From Streptomyces aureus (GTDB taxonomy: Bacteria > Actinomycetota > Actinomycetes > Streptomycetales > Streptomycetaceae): a stretch of DNA of 64,000 nucleotides. The DNA is taken from contig NZ_JNZD01000020.1 in assembly GCF_000725495.1 (NCBI RefSeq), positions 87,161 through 151,160 of the forward strand. Direction: 5' to 3'. Below the pieces are notes generated by a model. The model made no database searches. It was given only the letters and a program-made list of their open reading frames with translations, and had not been told where the DNA came from. Of the stretch, positions 51,457 to 60,985 are shown piece after piece. Positions within the stretch are counted from its first letter, which is position 1, and each line of letters opens with the position of its first letter. A program made the translations under genes and the position numbers.

Positions 51457-52118
51457 CAAGCCTCCGTACGGCTGCAGGATGCGACCAGGTACGCCCGCCC
51501 GGCCGGGGTGAGGCGGTACTGCCAGGCACTGGCGTCCTCGATGTAGCCGTGCCCGGCCGAGCCCAGCCGACGGGCCGCCACACGCCCGATGGCGATCTTG
51601 GCGAGAGTCTGTCCCGGGGCGGCCGCGACGACTTCGAGCGCCGCATGAAGCCATGCCGGCAGCAGCGAGGGACCGGTGGCCTGCTCGGGCGGCGCCGGCT
51701 GCAAGGATCGTCCGGCGGCGCGACCGGAGCGGGTGAGTCGGACCTGGGTGTGCCAGAGCGGGCCAGCGGGGCCGTCCACAGCCACTCGCCGCAGCTCGAT
51801 CAGCCCTCGCCGCTGCAGTGCGGCCAGTGTCGCACCGGCGCCCGCGTCGAGGACACGCTGCTGTCCCAGCTGCTGCTGGACCGCAGTGGCTTCGGCCGCC
51901 GGATGGTCGACGCCGTAGGTGATCCACCGCCACTGCTCGGCCGGCTGGCGCTCCCGGGTGGTATGCCAGCGGCGGTTCTGCGCACTCTCGTTGTCCTGGT
52001 CGACCGTGAACAGCACCTCCAGATAGGTCCGCTGGCGCTCGTTCAGACCGTGCGGACGGCCGCCCGCCCCGCCCGGCTGCTCGCCGTGCGGCGTGGGCGG
52101 TGCGGGCGGCGGTGTCAC
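51456..52118 (-). CDS. Winged-helix-like protein coupled to the pPIWI-RE operon
   Basis: 220 residues. The GTG start overlaps the pPIWI stop (GTGA), so it is translated with it. The N-terminal 20 residues are Pro/Gly-rich; then GLNERQRTYLEVLFTVDQD and ATLAALQRRGLIELRRVAVD look like a winged-helix DNA-binding fold. A second wHTH-like unit occurs at the end (SLLPAWLHAALEVVAAAPGQ, TLAKIAIGRVAARRLGSAGH, YRLTPAGRAYLVAS). No catalytic motif. It may be a regulator or DNA/RNA-binding accessory subunit of the pPIWI-RE system. It is not one of the three standard genes. Confidence 0.75.
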   Translation of the reverse strand: MTPPPAPPTPHGEQPGGAGGRPHGLNERQRTYLEVLFTVDQDNESAQNRRWHTTRERQPAEQWRWITYGVDHPAAEATAVQQQLGQQRVLDAGAGATLAALQRRGLIELRRVAVDGPAGPLWHTQVRLTRSGRAAGRSLQPAPPEQATGPSLLPAWLHAALEVVAAAPGQTLAKIAIGRVAARRLGSAGHGYIEDASAWQYRLTPAGRAYLVASCSRTEA

Positions 52119-54949
52119 GAGGATTCCGGCTGATCGATCGGTTCGAGCTGGTGAGAGGGCAGCAACGCACTGCCGAGCTTGTAGGCCAGGTGCAGTTCGA
52201 TGGGCAGCGTCACCGGATCGGCGAAGTGCGCGGCCGCTGAACGCCGTTGATGGGCCAAGGCTGCCCAGGCCTCGGCAGGGTCGTCATCCCGCTTGACCGC
52301 CACGAGCAGCTCCAGCAGCTGCGGATTCCACACGTCCTTGCAGGTGTCGATCTTCGGAACGATCTGTTTGTCGCGGTTTTTGCCGTGGTGCCACTCCAGC
52401 CTGGAGCCGCCCGGGCTTCCCGGCCCCGCAGTCTTGGGTTTGTCCGCGGTGGCGAAGAACAACCGGTCGTTGTCCTTGCTGGCCCACAGTCCGCCTCCCA
52501 CTCCCACTCGCTCCTTGGGGCCCTTCGCCCCGTACGCGAAGTGCTGTGCACTCTCGTTACGGACGTTGGTGCGCAGCCGGACGTGCCGCAGCCCCTTGTA
52601 CCGTCCGGCGTCCATAGGCCGATCGGGGTGGAACGCGAGCCGGTCCGCGACCAGGTTCGGGTTGGTCAGGGCCGGGCACGCCGTGCGGATGTTCTGGGCG
52701 AGGGTGAACAGCGCGAGATCCCCGCCGTCGCTGGACTCGGCCACGCAGTCGGCGAAGAAGTCCTGGATCTCTTGCTTCTTGAAGGTGCGTGTGTTGCTCC
52801 AGGCGGCTAGCTGGACGGATGCCTGGAGGTGGGTCAGCCACCTGGAATGGGGCAGACGCACCATCACGTGGGGCCGGTCCGGCACGCTCGCTACGGCCAG
52901 GGGCATGACGGCCTTGAAGTCACCGGTGCGGCGCACCACCCACAGGCCCAGGCAGGCAACATCGGTCAGCTCGTGTTCCGTGGTGCCCTGCCGGGCCGGA
53001 TGCCGGATCAGCCCGCTCTGCCGGATCAGCAGGTCACCGACAGCCCTGCGGGCGCGTTCCCGTTGGCTCGTGGCGCTCTTCTGCTCCTCTGGCGTGCCGC
53101 CCCCGGCATCCTCGTTTTCACCGGGGCCGGCCTCGGCCGCGGATACGGAAGGTGGCAGCAGGTTCTGGGTGACCGCACCACAGCCGGCCGCACCGGCCCG
53201 CACGGTCATCTTCGGATCATGGTCGGCGGACGTGAACCCGTCGGCGCCGCGCATCTCGACCAGGACGAAACGGGACGTCACCCCGGGCCCAGGCTGCCCG
53301 AGCCGACCGCGGACCTGCACCTGCCGGCCGATGCCGGCGTCTTTGAGCCGGTCGTTGCGCCGCTTGATCTTCTCGTTCACCTCGAGGTCGTCGGCGAGCG
53401 CCCCCACCGGCTCGACCCGCACCAGCACCTCGAGCTCGGGCAGCGCGTACGTCTGCTGCCACGCTTCCACCTGCCCGGGCTGGTCCGCCACATCCAGCGG
53501 CAGGTCCAGCGCGAGCGCCAGCGCGCCGAGGGCCTCATCGCGCATGGTGGCGGTGTCGCACCACAGCACGACCTCGATCCGGGGCCCGGCAGCCGCGGCG
53601 AGCGCGCCGCGGTCGACACGCAGCAACTCCTCGGCACTCAGGCGCGTACGGGCGGGGATCGGCACCCGCACGTGCGGCTCGTCCACCGTCGCGAAGCCCT
53701 TCAGGGCGGGCACCAACTGGCTGAAGATACGCCACTTGTCCTTGGCGGAGACGCCGTCGCCGACGGCGTGCCCGGTGTTCCTTCCCAGTCCGGGCCGGTA
53801 GGGGACACCCGCGACGGGATCCCGGGGCAGTCCGTCGGCGCCGGTGCCCGCTTCCAGGAAGCCCAGCGGGTCGCGGGCCAGTTCCGCAGGGTCGGGCAGG
53901 AAACCGAACGAGCCCAGACGCTTCAGCGTGGGCACCAGGCCGTCCGCCCACTCCATGGCGCCCTGCCTCTTGCCCGCCGGGCCGGGATTCCAGGCCATGG
54001 AGGCCAGCCCGAACGGGCTGCTGGCATCCGCCCACGGAGACGGGGAGAGCAGGTGCAGGCCGATGGTCCGCTTCGGGTCGAACACGTTGTACCGGGCCCA
54101 GCGGCGCATCCCGACCCGCACGTGCAGCCGCGGCCGCACCACATCCTCCAGAGCCCTGGTCTGCACCGACAGCCGCAGCGTGTAGGACCAGGGATAGCGC
54201 AGCCCGCCCTTGCTCTCGTACACATACGGCGGCCAGGACACCAGTTCCGCTCCCTCCCGGGCGGCGGTGCGCCGCCACCGGGTCGTGTGCACCGCCCGCA
54301 CCAGCACACCGTCCGGGGCCTCCTCTCCGCCGGCTTCGTCCGTACCGCCCTCCTCTCCGGCCGGTTCGCTCTCCGGCTCGCCGTGGACGACGTGCCAGTC
54401 CGCCAGGCACAGATAGGTGGCCAGCGCGTGCGGCACCAGGGTGTAGTCGGCGCTTTGCGGATCAAGGCCCGGTCCCAGATCCAGCGTCCTGCGCGTGAAC
54501 GTCAGATCCTGCCCGCCGAAGGTGTCCAGAATCCTGGCCAGGACCGCAGTGTCGATCACCTCAGGACGCCCGCGGCGCCGCGCCAACTCGTTGCGGTGCT
54601 GCGCGGCCGCCATCAGCCCGCCCTTGACGAACTCCACCAGCAGAGCACGGTCCGGCGCCTTCTCGTCCGCATTCGCCGACCACGCCAGCCACACCTGACC
54701 CCGCCACGCCCGGGCGTCGTGGGTGAGGACCTGCGGCATCAGCGCAGCGATCGCACTGTTGACCGCCCACAAGGGGATGGCCCGCTTCTCCTCCTCGGCC
54801 TCGCCCTCCGCGGTGGCCGGCCTGAAGACGTGTTCGCGCAGGGGCTGCGCCCACTTCGCGGGAAACTCGCACGTCCAATACTGTGCCAGCTCATGACCGG
54901 CGAAGGACTGCAGGACGAGAGAAAGCGGCTGAAGGAAGTCATAGCGCAC
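52115..54949 (-). CDS. pPIWI-RE module PIWI/RNase-H protein
   Basis: The likely start is the GTG at 54949, overlapping the helicase stop by 11 bases; upstream codons in the frame read as nonsense. The 944-residue protein fits pPIWI-RE architecture: an N-terminal region (about 1-400), a MID-like part with IEVVLWCDTATMRDEALGAL, and the C-terminal RNase-H/PIWI region with YKGLRHVRLRTNVRNESAQH, GGGLWASKDNDRLFFATADK, PKIDTCKDVWNPQLLELLVA and LPIELHLAYKLGSALLP. These are prokaryotic Argonaute relatives that probably use RNA or DNA guides. Catalytic residues of the RNase-H fold need alignment to confirm. It follows the REase and helicase genes of the same operon. Confidence 0.85.
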   Translation of the reverse strand: MRYDFLQPLSLVLQSFAGHELAQYWTCEFPAKWAQPLREHVFRPATAEGEAEEEKRAIPLWAVNSAIAALMPQVLTHDARAWRGQVWLAWSANADEKAPDRALLVEFVKGGLMAAAQHRNELARRRGRPEVIDTAVLARILDTFGGQDLTFTRRTLDLGPGLDPQSADYTLVPHALATYLCLADWHVVHGEPESEPAGEEGGTDEAGGEEAPDGVLVRAVHTTRWRRTAAREGAELVSWPPYVYESKGGLRYPWSYTLRLSVQTRALEDVVRPRLHVRVGMRRWARYNVFDPKRTIGLHLLSPSPWADASSPFGLASMAWNPGPAGKRQGAMEWADGLVPTLKRLGSFGFLPDPAELARDPLGFLEAGTGADGLPRDPVAGVPYRPGLGRNTGHAVGDGVSAKDKWRIFSQLVPALKGFATVDEPHVRVPIPARTRLSAEELLRVDRGALAAAAGPRIEVVLWCDTATMRDEALGALALALDLPLDVADQPGQVEAWQQTYALPELEVLVRVEPVGALADDLEVNEKIKRRNDRLKDAGIGRQVQVRGRLGQPGPGVTSRFVLVEMRGADGFTSADHDPKMTVRAGAAGCGAVTQNLLPPSVSAAEAGPGENEDAGGGTPEEQKSATSQRERARRAVGDLLIRQSGLIRHPARQGTTEHELTDVACLGLWVVRRTGDFKAVMPLAVASVPDRPHVMVRLPHSRWLTHLQASVQLAAWSNTRTFKKQEIQDFFADCVAESSDGGDLALFTLAQNIRTACPALTNPNLVADRLAFHPDRPMDAGRYKGLRHVRLRTNVRNESAQHFAYGAKGPKERVGVGGGLWASKDNDRLFFATADKPKTAGPGSPGGSRLEWHHGKNRDKQIVPKIDTCKDVWNPQLLELLVAVKRDDDPAEAWAALAHQRRSAAAHFADPVTLPIELHLAYKLGSALLPSHQLEPIDQPESS

Positions 54950-57900
54950 GGTGCTGCTCCACGAGGGTGTGCAGGGACTGTCGAAGAGGCCGGTACAGCG
55001 GTCCGGCGATCGCCGCATCGGGCCCGTCGAGGGCTTCGTCGAGGGCGTCGAGCATGCCGACGAGCATGCTGTCGTCGTGTCCGGGGTCGAAGGCGGCGTC
55101 GCAGAAGTACACCCGGGCCGTGGCCCCGCCGCGCAGCATCCGGCCGATGATCTGGTCCAGCGGGACGATGTTCGTCCAGTCCATGGCACGCCGCTGGGCC
55201 GAGCCGGGATCGGTCGCCGTGTACTGCAGCGTGCCCTCCAAAAGGTCGAGCCAGGCACGGCGGGCCAGCTCGCGGAACATGGCCGCCCGTTCCCCCAGTG
55301 TCGTATCGGGGCCGGCAGACGGGACGGAGCGCCGGATCTCCTCCACCGCCCACCGGTTCATCGTCTGCACGTGGTAGCCGAGGTCCTCGGGATGCAGGTG
55401 AGGGCGGACCAGGTAGAACGCCGCGCCCAGGGCGGCGACATGGGCGTCGTTGAGGATGTTGTGGCCACGCTCGATGGCCAGCTGCGGCGCGATGAGGATC
55501 CATGCATCCTTCTGCCGGGCCATCGCGTGCACCTTGCCGCGGGCGATGGTCTGCCCGCTCCAGTGATGACTGCCGGACTCGTCATCGGGCACCATCTGCA
55601 GGATCTGGTCGGCCCATTCGGGCTGGATCCGCAGCAGATGCTGCAGTACCGCCTGGGCCTCGCGGTAACTGCCCACCAACAGCAGCACCCGCCGCCGTCC
55701 CTCGGGCAGTTCGTCCCGGATCTCCTCCAGCAGGCTCTTGCGCGGCCCGCGCAGCCCCTGCTGCCGCTGGCACAGCCCCGCCAGCAGCTCCCGCAGCGCT
55801 TCCAGCCGCTCCTCACCCTGCTTGCCCGACACCCTCACCGCGAACGACGCCCCGCTGGAGGACGGCATCTTGACCGGCAGATACCTGAGCATGATCCGCT
55901 CGTGCAAAGGCACCTTGTCACCTGTGCGGGAGGCCAGGATGCCCGCAACGGGCACCTGCACGTCATAACGCGGAGAGTTCCCCGCCCAACTGGTCGCCGA
56001 CAGCAGCAGACACGCCGGCCCCGGATCCTCCTCACCTGCCGCGCCCTCATACAGGTGCGGCAGGTTGAGCAGCAGCCACCGGCCGATCCCCGAACAGCGG
56101 AAGAACGACAGGGTCCCGATCTGCTCGAGCTCGCCCTCGTGCTCCCGGTACTGGAAGCCCAGCAGGTTGCCCATCGGGGAATCCGGCACCAGCGGCAGGT
56201 ACTCGGCCGGCGGACGGTGCACGAGGCTGGAGCCCATCGCCTCCAGCCCGGTCTCCATCTCCACCTCCCAGCAGGCACGGGTCAGCAGCGCCAGCTTCTC
56301 GGCGAGCAGGGCGACGACCATGGTCACCTGGAACCGCACCGCCAGCCGCTCCAGCGCCTGCTCCCCGGTCAGCACGACGTCCTCGAGTCCGCGCAGCCAC
56401 TCCACCAGGTCCTGCGTCACCAGATTCGGCCGCTGGTAGCCGCGTGCGGTCAGGTCCCGCAGGAACGCAACCGACGCATCCTCCCCCTGGTAACGGCCGG
56501 CCGGGTTGTCGAGCCACGCCGAGAAGACAGCCCGCCATCGCTGAAAGCACTCCGTGTCCGAGTCCCACAACGCCGGCTGTTCCCGCCGGGGCGCACCGTC
56601 CTGCTTCCGTGGTCGGTGCGCGATCTCACCAGCCAGCCCCAGCGCCAGCCGCCACTCGTTGAAGTAGCCCTGGCCGAGCCACTCCCGCACATGGCTGTGC
56701 TCGGCCAGCAGACCACGCAGATGGGTCACCAAAAGCCCCGCCGTACTGATGTCGACGGACCAGTCCCGCACCGGTTCGCTGAACAGGTGCTGGCCCCGGG
56801 TATGGCGCATGTGCCGCTCGAACAGCGGCCGCACCTCGTCCAGCCAGGCATCCTCACCCGGCCCCGCCAGCGCCTGCGAAGGACTGAACGCCTGGTCCCA
56901 CTGGATCTGCACCCGGTCGGCCTCGTCCACCACGAACGCGTCGCTGCGCTGCCACGCCAGCTCCAGGTACCGCATGTCGTACCGCGACAGCTGCCCGGGC
57001 ACCCGGCAGTGCATCAGGCTGGCGGGCGTGGCCACCCACACCGCCGCCTCCACCAACTCCCGCGCCGCCTCGTGCCGCCCGCACACCGGCAGCAGCGAAC
57101 AGTCCACCGCCGCCTCCCGCTGCTGCTCACCGTTTTCGGGGTGCCACGGCCACAGCCGCCGCCCACACGGGGCGTCCTTCAGCGCCAGCGGCTCGGTCAG
57201 CTCCGCCAGCCCCTGCAGCACGCACTGGGTGGAGATCCACCGCAGCCGCGGATCCTCCAGGAGCACCAGGCCCCGGGCCTGCACGTCCGCCGGGCGGTGC
57301 ACCTGCTGCAGATGCCGGCCGCGATTGGCCGCACCCAGGATCGGCGCCGCCCTCACCCCGTACCGGCACAGCGCGGTGACCATGTCGAGAACGGCCACGA
57401 CATCCCCGAGGACCACCGTCAGCGTGTGCCGCCGGTGCGGCTCGGCACCCGCCCACACCGCCGCGACCGTGATCAGCGTGGTCTTGCCGACAGCCGGCAT
57501 GCCCACCACGTGCATCACATCCGCCAGCACCAGCTTCTTCGACTTCCGCAACCGGCCGTCGCTCTGACGCACCAGCAGATACAGATCGTCGATCCGGCCG
57601 CGCCAGTTGTTGCGCAACCCCAGCCGCACGTCCTGCGCGTCCATCAGATCGGCAGTCGCAGTCAGCGCCGACCAGCGCAAGGTCACCTGCTTGCGCCGCC
57701 GCCCCACCAGATGCCGCCGCGCGGGCGCGGGGGTCACCCCCTCCGGCACCACCACACTGGCGTCCGCACGCCCCATGCGATAGCGCACACCCTCCTCGGC
57801 CACCGCCACCCGCAGGTCACGATGCTCCGGCAACCCCGCCAGAGCCTGCGCATACACCTGCTCCCGGTCCGACACCACCGACAGCGACGCCCGCCGCTCA

Positions 57901-58250
57901 GGAGGCCGCGACGGGTCCTTCACATCGAACATCCGCAGCATCTCCGGCAACGCCTGATACGACCGCAGAGCCTTTCCCCAGCCGCTCTGGCTCTTCAGCT
58001 CGCTCACCAGCCACCGCAACGCCGCCGAACTCGCCACCGCCCGCTGCTCACGCGTGCGGAACTCGTAGCCGCCCATCAGCGCCCACGCATCCCCGGCCGC
58101 CGCACCCGCCGCCCACGACTCCAGCGCGAACAGCCCGAGCTCCACCGACGCCACCAGCCGCACATCCACACGGCCCAGGCCGTTGCTCCTGGCCGCCCGC
58201 TTCAGCTTCTGCCCGAGCCCCCTGTACCAGCCACTGCGATCACGGGCCAC
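54939..58250 (-). CDS. pPIWI-RE operon helicase (Z domain plus DinG/DEAD-like helicase)
   Basis: 1103 residues. The N-terminal about 110 residues form the conserved Z-type domain (VELGLFALESWAAGAAAGDA, then SSAALRWLVSELKSQSGWGK). A P-loop VGMPAVGKTTLITVAAVWA has its Lys at 256, and motif II is FVVDEADRVQIQWDQAF (DEAD). The C-terminal half contains RRRVLLLVGSYREAQAVLQH, MARQKDAWILIAPQLAIERG and QIIGRMLRGGATARVYFCDA, a normal helicase second lobe with motif VI-like GRMLRGG. It would unwind target DNA for the PIWI or REase partner. The GTG start overlaps the REase stop by 11 bases. Confidence 0.87.
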   Translation of the reverse strand: MARDRSGWYRGLGQKLKRAARSNGLGRVDVRLVASVELGLFALESWAAGAAAGDAWALMGGYEFRTREQRAVASSAALRWLVSELKSQSGWGKALRSYQALPEMLRMFDVKDPSRPPERRASLSVVSDREQVYAQALAGLPEHRDLRVAVAEEGVRYRMGRADASVVVPEGVTPAPARRHLVGRRRKQVTLRWSALTATADLMDAQDVRLGLRNNWRGRIDDLYLLVRQSDGRLRKSKKLVLADVMHVVGMPAVGKTTLITVAAVWAGAEPHRRHTLTVVLGDVVAVLDMVTALCRYGVRAAPILGAANRGRHLQQVHRPADVQARGLVLLEDPRLRWISTQCVLQGLAELTEPLALKDAPCGRRLWPWHPENGEQQREAAVDCSLLPVCGRHEAARELVEAAVWVATPASLMHCRVPGQLSRYDMRYLELAWQRSDAFVVDEADRVQIQWDQAFSPSQALAGPGEDAWLDEVRPLFERHMRHTRGQHLFSEPVRDWSVDISTAGLLVTHLRGLLAEHSHVREWLGQGYFNEWRLALGLAGEIAHRPRKQDGAPRREQPALWDSDTECFQRWRAVFSAWLDNPAGRYQGEDASVAFLRDLTARGYQRPNLVTQDLVEWLRGLEDVVLTGEQALERLAVRFQVTMVVALLAEKLALLTRACWEVEMETGLEAMGSSLVHRPPAEYLPLVPDSPMGNLLGFQYREHEGELEQIGTLSFFRCSGIGRWLLLNLPHLYEGAAGEEDPGPACLLLSATSWAGNSPRYDVQVPVAGILASRTGDKVPLHERIMLRYLPVKMPSSSGASFAVRVSGKQGEERLEALRELLAGLCQRQQGLRGPRKSLLEEIRDELPEGRRRVLLLVGSYREAQAVLQHLLRIQPEWADQILQMVPDDESGSHHWSGQTIARGKVHAMARQKDAWILIAPQLAIERGHNILNDAHVAALGAAFYLVRPHLHPEDLGYHVQTMNRWAVEEIRRSVPSAGPDTTLGERAAMFRELARRAWLDLLEGTLQYTATDPGSAQRRAMDWTNIVPLDQIIGRMLRGGATARVYFCDAAFDPGHDDSMLVGMLDALDEALDGPDAAIAGPLYRPLRQSLHTLVEQHRAL

Positions 58251-59430
58251 AGACGACCTCCCCCATCACACCCAGATCAGGGCAGGACGCCACCAGATCC
58301 CTGTCCGAGATCACCTCGATCTGAGGCTGCGCCCGCAACGCCTCGCTGCGCCGCGCGAGGATCTTCATGTAGCCGGGATTGGCACGCACCCGGTCGTACG
58401 GCACCACCAGACACCCCCGGCCATACGCGTGCGGATCATCCGCACCCCACGCCGGGAACATCTTGATTCGCCTGGCCAGCAGATAAGGGCTGCGCCAGTC
58501 CTTCACATCCACCCCGACGCTATAGCCGCCGGGCCACACCGCCACCAGGTCCAGCGCGTCCAGCTTCGGATACAGCACCACCCGAGCCCCCCGCGCCGCC
58601 AGCTGCCGCGCGAGATCCAGCTCAGGCCGGCCCGGCAGCGCCACGAACCGCACAAGCTCCGGCTCCAGCCGCCAGGCCCCCTGCGCCTCCACCCAGTTCG
58701 GCTCCGGCAGATCGGGCCGCCGAGCGCAACGCCACACCCTGCACCGCACCCGGCCGTCCGCCCGCGGAGAGATCCACTGACCGCAGCCGCCGCACACGGC
58801 CACCCGCCCGCCGACCGTCATCTCGGCAGTGACCCGCCCGTAGGATTCCTCGATCCAGGTCGCCCACTGCGGCACCTCCAGCACAGCGTTCTTCGCCGCC
58901 ACGAATTCGTCCGGCCTGAGCACCGCATGCTCGGTGACGAACAGACGCCACCGCGCGTACAGTTCCGGTCGCCCCAACTGGGCAGCCATCTTCTTGATCT
59001 CTTTGACCAGCGCGCTCTCGTGGACCTCGGACACCACATCCTGGGCCGATACCGCCCACTCCAGACAGAACTCGCTCGGCTCCCCACCGATCAGGAGCCG
59101 CTCCCCATCCACCTGCGCATCGGGATCGAACTCCAACGGCCATAGGTTCATCGACCGCTCGGCGCACCACACACCCACCAGATCCTGCACACCGACGGGA
59201 GCATCCCTGCCCGCCCGCACGCACAGGGCGGCCAGCCGGTCCAGTCCCAACTGCAGACTGCGGTCATAGGGATGCTGAAGCCGCCGCACCCCCGTCCAGC
59301 CCCGCATTCCCACCAACCCCGACGCCACCAGGCTCAGGACCACTTCGCCAGCACGTACCGCACTGGCCCGCCCGGAATACACCGGGCCGATCTGTGTCAG
59401 ACTCACCCACCACACGGTAGAGGCCGCCAC
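58240..59430 (-). CDS. pPIWI-RE operon restriction endonuclease (Y domain plus REase)
   Basis: 396 residues starting at a GTG. The N-terminal half carries the Y-type helical domain (RRLQHPYDRSLQLGLDRLAA, VVSEVHESALVKEIKKM), followed by a zinc ribbon VAVCGGCGQWISPRADGRVR with a second CRVWRCARR pair. The C-terminal REase has LDALDLVAVWPGGYSVGVDV with VKDW, in which Asp and the Asp-x-Lys (DVKD) match the metal-binding D...DxK pattern. It is the first gene of the operon and should cut DNA of invaders together with the PIWI protein. Spacing and overlaps match the three-gene pPIWI-RE islands described by Burroughs and colleagues (2013). Confidence 0.86.
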   Translation of the reverse strand: MAASTVWWVSLTQIGPVYSGRASAVRAGEVVLSLVASGLVGMRGWTGVRRLQHPYDRSLQLGLDRLAALCVRAGRDAPVGVQDLVGVWCAERSMNLWPLEFDPDAQVDGERLLIGGEPSEFCLEWAVSAQDVVSEVHESALVKEIKKMAAQLGRPELYARWRLFVTEHAVLRPDEFVAAKNAVLEVPQWATWIEESYGRVTAEMTVGGRVAVCGGCGQWISPRADGRVRCRVWRCARRPDLPEPNWVEAQGAWRLEPELVRFVALPGRPELDLARQLAARGARVVLYPKLDALDLVAVWPGGYSVGVDVKDWRSPYLLARRIKMFPAWGADDPHAYGRGCLVVPYDRVRANPGYMKILARRSEALRAQPQIEVISDRDLVASCPDLGVMGEVVCGP

Positions 59431-60113
59431 TGACAGTCACCTGACGAACTGAACAGTAACCCCCAGTGACCTGCCGCAACGCGTCGACAGCCCGCCACGG
59501 ATACGTCCCCCGGCGCCGCCCTGGAGCGCGAGTTGCAGCGGCGCGCATCGGGACACCACAGCGAGCCCCTTCACGCGACAACCCCACAGCACGCAAAACG
59601 GCTTTGCCGCCAAGCGTTCGCCTCATACCCCAACAGTGCTAGGAGAATGACCGCATCACGCGCCGCAAAGCAGACATCGGGGTCAAGGGCGCCCGCACGG
59701 CCGACGCCGAGGAGGGTGGTCCTGTAGATGTGCATCACAGGTCACCGCCTCGGTGGTGCGGTAGCGCAGACGGCACCGGCCGCTGATCGTCAGGGAACCG
59801 CATGGAAAGCCGCCTCCCGTCTCCGGCTTGGAGACGGGCAGGGCGGTGCCGTCCACGACCTGGCGGGCGGCGCGTAGGCGGTCGTCGCGGCGAGTAACCC
59901 AGGTGCGTTCGATGCCAGCGCCGATTGCCGCACCACCGCCATCCAGCGCGGGAGCACCACGGGCTGTCCGGCGGTGGCGCGGACCTGCGCCACCGCAGAT
60001 AGAGGCGCACGGGTTCGGCGCGGGAGCTCGTCAGACGTCCTTGTACGGGCGTCGGCACCTTGATCTCTGCAGCGACGATCCACACGTGCGCGCGGGTTTC
60101 CGGGCAGCGGAAA
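59431..60113. other. Region between the pPIWI-RE and RiPP-like operons with a coding remnant
   Basis: The first 300 bases hold the pPIWI-RE operon promoter region and show no gene. In 59720-59940 one minus-strand frame without a start codon reads GGGAAIGAGIERTWVTRRDD, VVDGTALPVSKPETGGGF and LTISGRCRLRYRTTEAVTCD. This looks like true protein but has no family I know. Treat it as the remnant of a lost gene. Confidence 0.35.
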
Positions 60114-60152
60114 GCCCCGCTTGTCCGCCTCGGGGGGGCGGTCGAGCGGGGC
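60114..60152 (-). terminator. Hairpin terminator after the phosphotransferase-like gene
   Basis: GCCCCGCT pairs with AGCGGGGC around an inner GC-rich hairpin, beginning 10 bases after the stop of the minus-strand gene. It probably ends the RiPP-like operon. Confidence 0.65.
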
Positions 60153-60161
60153 CGTATCGAG

Positions 60162-60965
60162 TCAGTGCTGGTGCTGACGGTGCATGTTCCAGACCCGGGC
60201 TGCGGCCTGCATCGGCTGTGCCCATTCATCAGGGTTCTGGGCCGCGATGGAGTCCCACAGCCGCTGTTGGACTCGGGCGAGGGCGTCGAGCCCAGGGGAC
60301 GGGGCGAGCTTCCACGCCGGATGCGCGGAGACCACGTCCTCGGCCTGGTCCGCGGTGTGGCCGTGGGCGATCAGCCACAGCAGCCACAGCGCGGGGTCGA
60401 TCCATGCCGCGCCGGTGGATGCCCACCCCCAGTCGACGAACAGGGCGCCGGCATCCGTGATGAGGACGTTCTGCGGGTTCCACTCCGTGTGAAGGAGGCT
60501 GTTCCCCTCGAACCACATCAGGTCGGCCCGGTCCTCGACGTAGCCGCGGAGCCGGTGCGGCATCGACTTCAGCTCGATGTTGGGGGCCGGGATCTCAGCG
60601 AGCTGCGCCATGGCCGCGGAGATGGCCGGCAGGTCGGGCGAGCCGGGAGCGAAGTCGGCGTGCCCTCCCTCAACATGCTGGAAGCCGAGAAGGCTCCACC
60701 CGTCGGCTTCCACGAACCAGTGCAGTTCGGGGGCGATGCCGCGGACGTGCGGGGCGATGTCCGCCTCGCGTTGCTGTGTCCAGACGCGGGGGTGAGAGAG
60801 CGGCAGGCCTTTGACGAACAGGGTGCGGGTGCTGGTCCGCACGATGACGGCGATGGAGCTGTTGAGACCGCCGTGGACGGTCCCGATGTCGGTGATCCGG
60901 CCGCTGGCCTTCTCGATCAGCGAGCGCACTGCTTCCGGTAGCTCGGTGATACGCGGAGTGGGCAT
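60162..60965 (-). CDS. Aminoglycoside-phosphotransferase-like (APH fold) protein
   Basis: 267 residues; the ATG at 60965 follows GGAGAACTC. N-lobe marks are RITDIGTVHGGLNSSIAVIV and RTLFVKGL (the ATP-binding Lys). The catalytic loop reads SLLHTEWNPQNVLI, followed by ALFVDWGWA as the metal-binding Asp. In most family members the loop has an Asp two residues after the His; here it is Glu (HTE), so activity may be altered or lost. In the cluster it may phosphorylate a peptide or small molecule. It lies past a strong hairpin from the precursor-like peptide gene. Confidence 0.8.
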   Translation of the reverse strand: MPTPRITELPEAVRSLIEKASGRITDIGTVHGGLNSSIAVIVRTSTRTLFVKGLPLSHPRVWTQQREADIAPHVRGIAPELHWFVEADGWSLLGFQHVEGGHADFAPGSPDLPAISAAMAQLAEIPAPNIELKSMPHRLRGYVEDRADLMWFEGNSLLHTEWNPQNVLITDAGALFVDWGWASTGAAWIDPALWLLWLIAHGHTADQAEDVVSAHPAWKLAPSPGLDALARVQQRLWDSIAAQNPDEWAQPMQAAARVWNMHRQHQH

Positions 60966-60985
60966 GAGTTCTCCAGAGGTACGGG

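Noticed and set aside
54951..58466. 1171-codon plus-strand frame opposite the pPIWI-RE helicase
   Set aside because: His/Pro/Gln/Arg-rich shadow of the helicase gene; the minus strand carries clear helicase motifs.
59735..60229. 164-codon minus-strand frame
   Set aside because: Arg/Pro-rich; a different frame in the same stretch reads as natural protein, so this one is a shadow.
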